Part shown: in pieces, positions 58,268 to 64,000 of the stretch
Layout: each line of letters opens with the position of its first letter
Position numbering within the stretch: the stretch's first letter is position 1
Source: Tulasnella sp. 424
Lineage: Eukaryota > Basidiomycota > Agaricomycetes > Cantharellales > Tulasnellaceae
Assembly: GCA_019633425.1 (NCBI GenBank)
Contig: WSUB01000159.1
Coordinates: 1 to 64,000 of the forward strand
DNA length: 64,000 bases
Reading direction: 5' to 3'
Notes under the pieces: model-generated
The model's input: the letters and a program-made list of their open reading frames with translations, nothing else
Told to the model about the DNA's origin: nothing
Database searches by the model: none
Translations under genes and position numbers: made by a program

Positions 58268-61200
58268 ATGTCCAGTAAACAAACTCCAATTATGACGAGC
58301 TCGAGGATACCTCAAGCCGAAACACTCGCCGAACAAGAGCACGTGCTGGAGTTGGCCACATCGCCGTCTGAAGGCTTAGCCCCGGTGCTGCCGCTCTCAA
58401 TGCCGACCTCCGACTCTAATCAATCGATATCATCTGGAGGCTTTCTAAAACGAGCAACATCCGTCGTCAAACCATCAGGTGCTGCCCATCGCGCTCTCAG
58501 ACTAAACAGAGCATCGACCGCCCAGTCAACGTCGACAGAACGAGAAAATCTAGGAGTAACTCTCAAAGCCTACGTTCGATCAACAAGGGCCTCCCTGGCA
58601 GCCCTTGGTAGTCCTTCTTCATCTTCCAAAGACCTACGCCCTCAACGCGCAAGCTCCGAGTCAAGACCACGGCCAACAACACCCCTCACCATTGGAGTCC
58701 CCCTTCGTCCTCACGCCACTCACCACTCGGCCTCGTTGCCCACACCACGCAGTGCCCCACCAACATCTGTTCGTGTAACGCGTCCGTACGGAAACAGTTC
58801 AACCACTTTGCCCGAAGAAACTGCCGCGATGGATCTGAACGACCTTGATCCAATGGCCCCTTCATCTCAAGGCATTCTTCCTCTTCCGGAAGGGCCGGAA
58901 GAGGAACAACTCGAGCTTCTTGCCGAAATCAAAGTCCCAGCTCTCCTCCAACAAGGAACTATCATGAAGAAGCTCTCCGCCAAAAAGGGAATCACAACTC
59001 GGACATTCAGCCTGGACGCAGAGCAAGGCCAGATATTGTGGAGTTCAAACAAAGGAGGAATAAGTATGTGCTCCTACACCTATCATAAACGAGCTTGTCT
59101 AAACCTGACCCGCCTGCTAGTCAATATTGAGAACATCCGGGACATGCGTACCGGCGCCGACGCTCGAAACTATCGAGAACAGTTCAAAGTCTCCGAAGAA
59201 GAGGAAGCCCGATGGATAACAATCGTCTACACATTCGATGGCAAATTCAAGACTTTGCACGTTGTGGCTCCGTCGATTCAAATATACAGGATGTGGGTCT
59301 CCACCCTCCGCACTCTCTACGCACTCCGCCGTGAGTTAATGAGCGGGCTCGGGAACCTGGAGAGGAAAGAATTGGTGTGGCAAAGGCAATATTGGAAGGC
59401 TGCGGATTCTAGTGGGGACTCGAAGCTCAGCTTTGATGAGGTGCAGAAAATGTGCCATCGCCTCAGCATCTTTCCATCGAAGACAGATCTGAAGAAGCAG
59501 TTCGAGGTGCGTTGCCCAGTCTACTTGACAAATGGATTTCTTATCACTTGTCTGCCCATCAATGACAGGCGGCCGACTCCGACAAAGACGGCTTGCTGGA
59601 CTTTACGGATTTCCAGAAATTCGTCAAGGCGCTCAAGTCTCGTCCCGATATCGAGAGGCTCTTCCAACAGTATGCTCCCTCTGGGACAATGGAATATGTC
59701 GCTTTTGAGAACTTCATGCAAAAGACGCAGATGGTAGCGAACATTATCATACGTCACATGGACGCTTTAATACTGAGTAGTTTTCTCTACCTTAGTCTGA
59801 TGCATCAGCCGAAGAACTCGACAAGATATTCAAGAAATATGCAAAGCCTACGACTTCGGAAACAAGCTCATCTACGGCCCCGTCGACCACACCCGCTCCC
59901 GCGAGTGGAACCGTTGAGCAAAAATTGGAAGGGTTGACCATCTCAAGCTCAGCTGCAGCACCTGCAGCACCCGCCCCAGCGACGTCACCAACACCTGAAT
60001 CCACGCAGCCCCCTATTCTGACGCTAGCCGGTTTCACTTCATTCCTTATGTCTTCGGATAATATGCCATTCACAGAGAAGCAAGGGAAGATTTGGCAAGA
60101 TATGACCCGACCAATGAGCGAGTACTACATATCTTCGTCGCACAATACGTATCTCGTAGGAAATCAGCTTGTGGGCGACAGTACAGCTGAAGGATACATC
60201 CGAGCCCTGCTGCAAGGCTGCCGCAGCGTTGAGCGTAAGTCTTGGCCCATTTCAATCTGGTCCAATGGAGTACAACCTACTAACGACCAAACTTTCACCT
60301 TGTTTAGTGGACATCTGGGATGGAGATAAAGAGCCCTGTGTGTACCACGGCAAGACTTTGACTAGCAAGGTTTCCGTCCGCGAAATCTCCAGGGCAATTG
60401 CAAAATACGCCTTTGTCGCTTCCCCATACCCTGTCATCATCTCTGCCGAAATCCACTGCAATGTCGAGCAGCAAGATATGGTTGCAGATATCATGCGAGA
60501 GGAATTCGGAGACGTGCTCGTCACTGGGCCACTTCCAGGACGGGAGCATGAACTGGAACAAGGGGTTAGGGATCTTCCAAGCCCAGAGGAGCTGAGAGGA
60601 AAGATTTTACTCAAGGTGCCGAACCATCCTTTCTATTCCCGAGTCGTGCGGCCCCGATATTGACTTATTTGATGCGCCAGGCGAAGAAGCTTTTTGTTGC
60701 GGATGGCGTCCCAATCGAGGCCAAGCCTATTACGGTCGATGCAGATTCATCCACCACCGAGACTTCGACTTCTTCAACCTCCGAAAGCGAGGGCGGGCGC
60801 GGAACCCGTGGGTCATTCCCAGTCGTATGAAAGCGCGAGTCATCTAATAACGCCTTCTCTTAGCGATTTCCAAGGCTCGTGGCTTAATGTCTAAAGTAAA
60901 GGAAAAAGTGTCGATACGTCGTAAGCCTCGAGCAAACCCGTCCGACCCTGGAAAAACCAAGATTTCGACTCAATTGGCTGCACTGCTCGTTTATACCGTC
61001 GGAGTGAAATGCCGTGGTATTAACAAGAAAGAGGTTTACGACCCCGTGCATCTGTTCTCACTATCAGAACGGACAGCAAACAAGATTATGAAGCTCAGCA
61101 TGACGGACTTGATCAAACACAATCGAACGCATGTGATTCGGATTTATCCAGCGGGTACAAGGCTGAAGAGCTCGAACTACGAACCTCACCGGTATTGGGC

Positions 61201-62054
61201 TGCCGGCGCACATCTTGTTGCGATCAATTGGCAGACTTGTGGTATGTTTGAATATCTACATGAAATGTCCATGATCTGACTATCAACCGCCTCGTAGACT
61301 TGGGGTACATGATTAATTATGCCATGTTCCAGCGAAATGGTGGCTGCGGTATGGTTCTGAAACCTGAACCGTTAAGGATCAAGGATAAGCAGTCGTTAGG
61401 CACTCGAACGCAGCACTTCCTCGAAGTTACAGTACGGGGCCCTGGACCTGCTTGCTCCCGCTAATAGCTGATATAACTCTTCGTCCCTTAGGTTGTGTCG
61501 GCCCAGCAGTTACCCCGGCCCAAAGACAGTCGTGGTCGCGAAAAAGTAGACAGCTCTATCGTTGATCCCCTGGTTGAAGTCTCGGTTCACGTCCCAGATT
61601 GGACTACGGAACCATTCCTTCCAGACACCCCTGGAGCCGCCGTATCTTACTCGCCTGCCACCAATGCCTCGAGGGTTGGAGGAGCCTCCGACGTATCGTC
61701 TGCACGAGCAGTCTCTGCCAAGACAAAGATAATTATGGATAATGGATTCAATCCAGTTTGGGAACAGCCGCTATCCATTCCGTTCGATTTGGTTGGAGGG
61801 ATGAAGGACCTCGTTTTCGTGCGATTCGAGGTGCGAGATAAGGGCCAAGATTCTGAAAACCCCATTGGCGTTTATGTTACCAGTCTTGGTAGTCTGAAAC
61901 TCGGTATGTTGTTTCGTCCATGTGGACGAGTACCCTCTGGCTGACGAATCTCTCTTGAACACTAGGGTACCGACATCTCCCCCTCCACGACCAGCAAATG
62001 TCGCAGTACCTATTCTCAACTCTGTTTGTCAAAGTTGAGATTCGTGACGCATGA
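58268..62054 (+). CDS. PLC1: Phosphoinositide-specific phospholipase C (delta-like)
   Basis: Domains in order. A disordered Ser/Thr leader of about 220 residues comes first. A PH domain follows (IMKKLSAKKGITTRTFSLD, ITIVYTFDGKFKTLHVVAPS, MWVSTLRTLYALRRE), then EF-hands (AADSSGDSKLSFDEV; ADSDKDGLLDFTDFQKF). The X box has MSEYYISSSHNTYL (first catalytic His), ELDIWDGD and VYHGKTLTSK (second His). A Ser/Thr linker leads to the Y box (GVKCRGINK...IRIYPAGTRLKSSNYEPHRYWAAGAHLVAINWQT, GYMINYAMFQRNGGCGMVLKPE). The C-terminus is a C2 domain (MDNGFNPVWEQP, LVFVRFEVRD), ending STLFVKVEIRDA. It hydrolyses PIP2 to IP3 and diacylglycerol in a Ca-dependent way. The EF pair has good Asp ligands. About eight introns. 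The start gives the first ATG in a CT-rich leader. Confidence 0.93.
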
Positions 62055-62253
62055 TAGTTGAGATGCGTTACTGGGTCCTCTGTAACATCGTTGTCTATGC
62101 GCCTGTATACCCATGAAATCCATAAGAATTTGAAGTGAAATGATTGGCTAGGGACGACTCTTGCCGCGCAGGTAGATCACTCGACGGAATGACGAAGTGG
62201 AATGCATATGTCTAAGCAGAATCAAATGAAGGTGGAAACGGATAAAGAAGCAT

Positions 62254-62695
62254 TCAACTCGAGTTGAGTGCTTTGTTGGCTCTGTCCCACAAGTCCCTCC
62301 ATGGTATGCTGAAGTTGCCAGCAGCATGAACGGCGTTCGCAAGTTCCTCGTTCCACTTCTCCTTGACCATCTCTCGGAACGGCGAGTAAACGATGCGGGC
62401 CGATGCTGGAGGCGGAGCGGGTGTTGTCGGGTTGTCCAACTCGATGCTGAGGTTATGAAGTCTAAGACATTTGGATTCACGTAAAAGCTAATGCTCAGAA
62501 ATCGTATTATAATCAGAGAATTGGAGGTCTTACTGGGTTTGTAGTGATTTTGTTCGGTGTTCAAATGTTTGCGAGAAGGAGAAGTAGACCTGCAGAGCCG
62601 ACGACAGTCAGAATATTAACTCAAATCAGAAAAAAACTGAGACGTACTGCACCGGCTACCAAGCCTCCAGTTATGGGCCCTAGGAGAAACGACAT
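62254..62695 (-). CDS. MIC12: MICOS subunit Mic12 (Aim5 family)
   Basis: Three exons (62695-62648 and two more) code for about 98 residues. The N-terminal MSFLLGPITGGLVAGAVYFSFSQ is a single membrane span with small residues. HRTKSLQTH follows, then the conserved Pro-rich PTTPAPPPASARIVYSPFREMV segment, and a helical end KEKWNEELANAVHAAGNFSIPWRDLW. Start text, size and the ASAR segment match fungal Mic12/Aim5 proteins. These bind the Mic10 subcomplex at crista junctions. Divergent from the WW-domain gene, with only 113 bp between starts. Confidence 0.78.
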
Positions 62696-62808
62696 TTTGG
62701 GTGTGGTCCGGCCGCGACGGTGGTGGAAGAAATTGAACGTCAGCCACTTTGTCGTGTGAACCCGAACCGCGTTCCCGTTTCGACTACCACCTCTCTTCAC
62801 CGACTGCA

Positions 62809-63684
62809 ATGGCCGAGGACGCAGCCCCGCTTTCTCCTCAAGCACCAACTGAACCAAAGAAATCAATACCAAAAGTAACGGTCGAGGATGACTCTAGCTC
62901 GGAACATGAAGAAGACAAGCCGCAGACGAACGCCGAAAACGACGGTGGCGATGACAAGGAGTCGGGCGAAGAGGACGCCTCAGAACCCGTAGCTGGATCG
63001 TCTAAAGATGGAGGAGCGCCTGCCACGCAGGCTGCAGTGCAAGCCGAATGGCAAGCGGTTTGGGCCCCGGCTCACAATGCCTACTATTTCTACAACACGC
63101 GGACGAAGGAAACCACCTGGACGAACCCGCTTCAACCACCAAACGAGGGGCAATCTGCAGCAAAGGATCCACCAGATTCATCAAGCAAGGACGCTGCACC
63201 AGCCGATTCCGCACCATCTTCGTCTCATGCTGCACAGTCGTCTGGCCTCATCCCAGATGAAGTCCTGAACGGCATCGACCCCGCCCTTGCTTACCTCGAT
63301 CCCACTCTATACGCCGCTCGAGCAGGAGGAGCTCCTCAAAATACTTTCACGGCCAAATTCAATGCTCGAACCGGTCGTTTCACCGCAATGTCGGACAGTC
63401 GCGACCCTTCGTACTTGTCAGAAGCCGAACGAGCTAAGCGGATGAGCTCGGTGTTTTTCGATGTGGACAAATGGGAGACGGATGTGGCTAGCAGGAAGTC
63501 GAAGGAGGCTGAGGAGGCAGAGACTGGCGATAAGAGAAAACGACCGACAAAGGCCGACTTGGTGGGTGAACCTGGGGTGCCACAGATTCAATCGTGAAAC
63601 TAATCAGCTTCCGCCTTCCAGGACCGGTGGAAGGATGCCAAGAAACGAAAGAAGCAAGCCAAACATGCTTGGTTGCTCAGCTGA
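62809..63684 (+). CDS. WW-domain protein
   Basis: The start MAEDAAPLSPQAP is followed by an acidic disordered region. A single WW domain runs AEWQAVWAPAHNAYYFYNTRTKETTWTNP, with both Trp, the YYFYN core and the final Pro. A Ser/Ala linker follows. A conserved C-terminal part has LDPTLYAARAG, FTAKFNARTGRFTAM, ERAKRMSSVFFDVDKWETD and KRKRPTKADL. A 56-nt intron then leads to DRWKDAKKRKKQAKHAWLLS. The C-terminal basic motif resembles fungal WW proteins linked to pre-mRNA splicing or nuclear function (inference). The WW domain should bind Pro-rich ligands. Confidence 0.85.
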
Positions 63685-64000
63685 AGGATGCAATAACTTC
63701 GGACTGGATATCGACCTTGAGCCGATGGCAGGGGAATAATACCTTGCCCCTGCGTTGCATTTATTTTCCACGATCACAGAACCGATTTGTAATGAAACTT
63801 GGTCCGACTCGATGAAAGTCCTTGTCGATCTCGAGACCAAAGTCAAAGACCGAAGTCAGGCCCCCTGCCACCTCGAGGTCGTTTGCAAGAGCTGTGGTTT
63901 AAATTGCCCAGAACCCTAGCACTTGTGCGAGTTACTCTCGCCACCGATTTTGGTGGTTGGCGTACTCTACGATCGATGTGTTCACGGCGAGAGGTAAACC
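63685..64000. other. Right end, no recognised gene
   Basis: 3' flank of the WW gene to the window edge. No coding text was recognised, and a gene starting beyond the edge cannot be excluded. Confidence 0.5.

Overview
This is a window of nuclear DNA from a filamentous basidiomycete, most likely an Agaricomycete. Genes are dense and broken by many short GT-AG introns of about 35-70 nt. Several families are typical of that lineage: a DUF6535 membrane protein, a kinase-TPR fusion, a gag-like WF-DLDE family and a NoxR regulator. The kinase and gag-like families recall what I know of Serendipita/Tulasnella/Rhizoctonia-type genomes, but that placement is inference. No bacterial, plasmid or phage features were seen.

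Layout. 0-9.3 kb: a repeat-bearing flank, then a UspA-domain protein, nucleoporin Nup57/54 and a long FHA-domain nuclear protein, all on the minus strand. 9.3-13.4 kb: mostly empty, with one 494-bp Tc1/mariner-like deletion derivative. 13.4-15.7 kb: a small unknown gene and the cullin-RING subunit Rbx1 on plus. 17.0-25.5 kb (minus): an ALDH7-type aldehyde dehydrogenase, two tRNA-like genes, MCM4 and the NADPH-oxidase regulator NoxR. 28.0-32.4 kb (minus): Tof1/Swi1/Timeless, followed by a second identical mariner derivative. 33.6-36.9 kb (plus): a DUF6535 protein. 37.6-44.1 kb: a gag-like gene, ribosomal protein eL34, a pepsin-type protease and a four-helix membrane protein. 44.6-48.8 kb: a gene fragment and a decayed, inverted copy of the NoxR-tail/MCM4/tRNA/ALDH7 block. 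49.5-53.5 kb: a TKL-like kinase fused to about 20 TPR repeats, with very recent repeat turnover. 55.1-56.6 kb: a BTB protein and a second copy of the unknown gene fragment. 57.2-63.7 kb: MIC10, phosphoinositide phospholipase C, MIC12 and a WW-domain protein.

Most of the window is conserved core eukaryotic machinery: replication (MCM4, Tof1), nuclear pore, ubiquitin ligase, ribosome, mitochondrial cristae, lipid signalling and ROS signalling. The dynamic parts are the accessory islands at 9-12, 32.5-39 and 44-56 kb. They hold the transposon derivatives, the segmental duplication and the repeat-rich receptor-like gene. Exon junctions were worked out by eye from splice sites and reading-frame continuity, so coordinates inside multi-intron genes are approximate unless stated.
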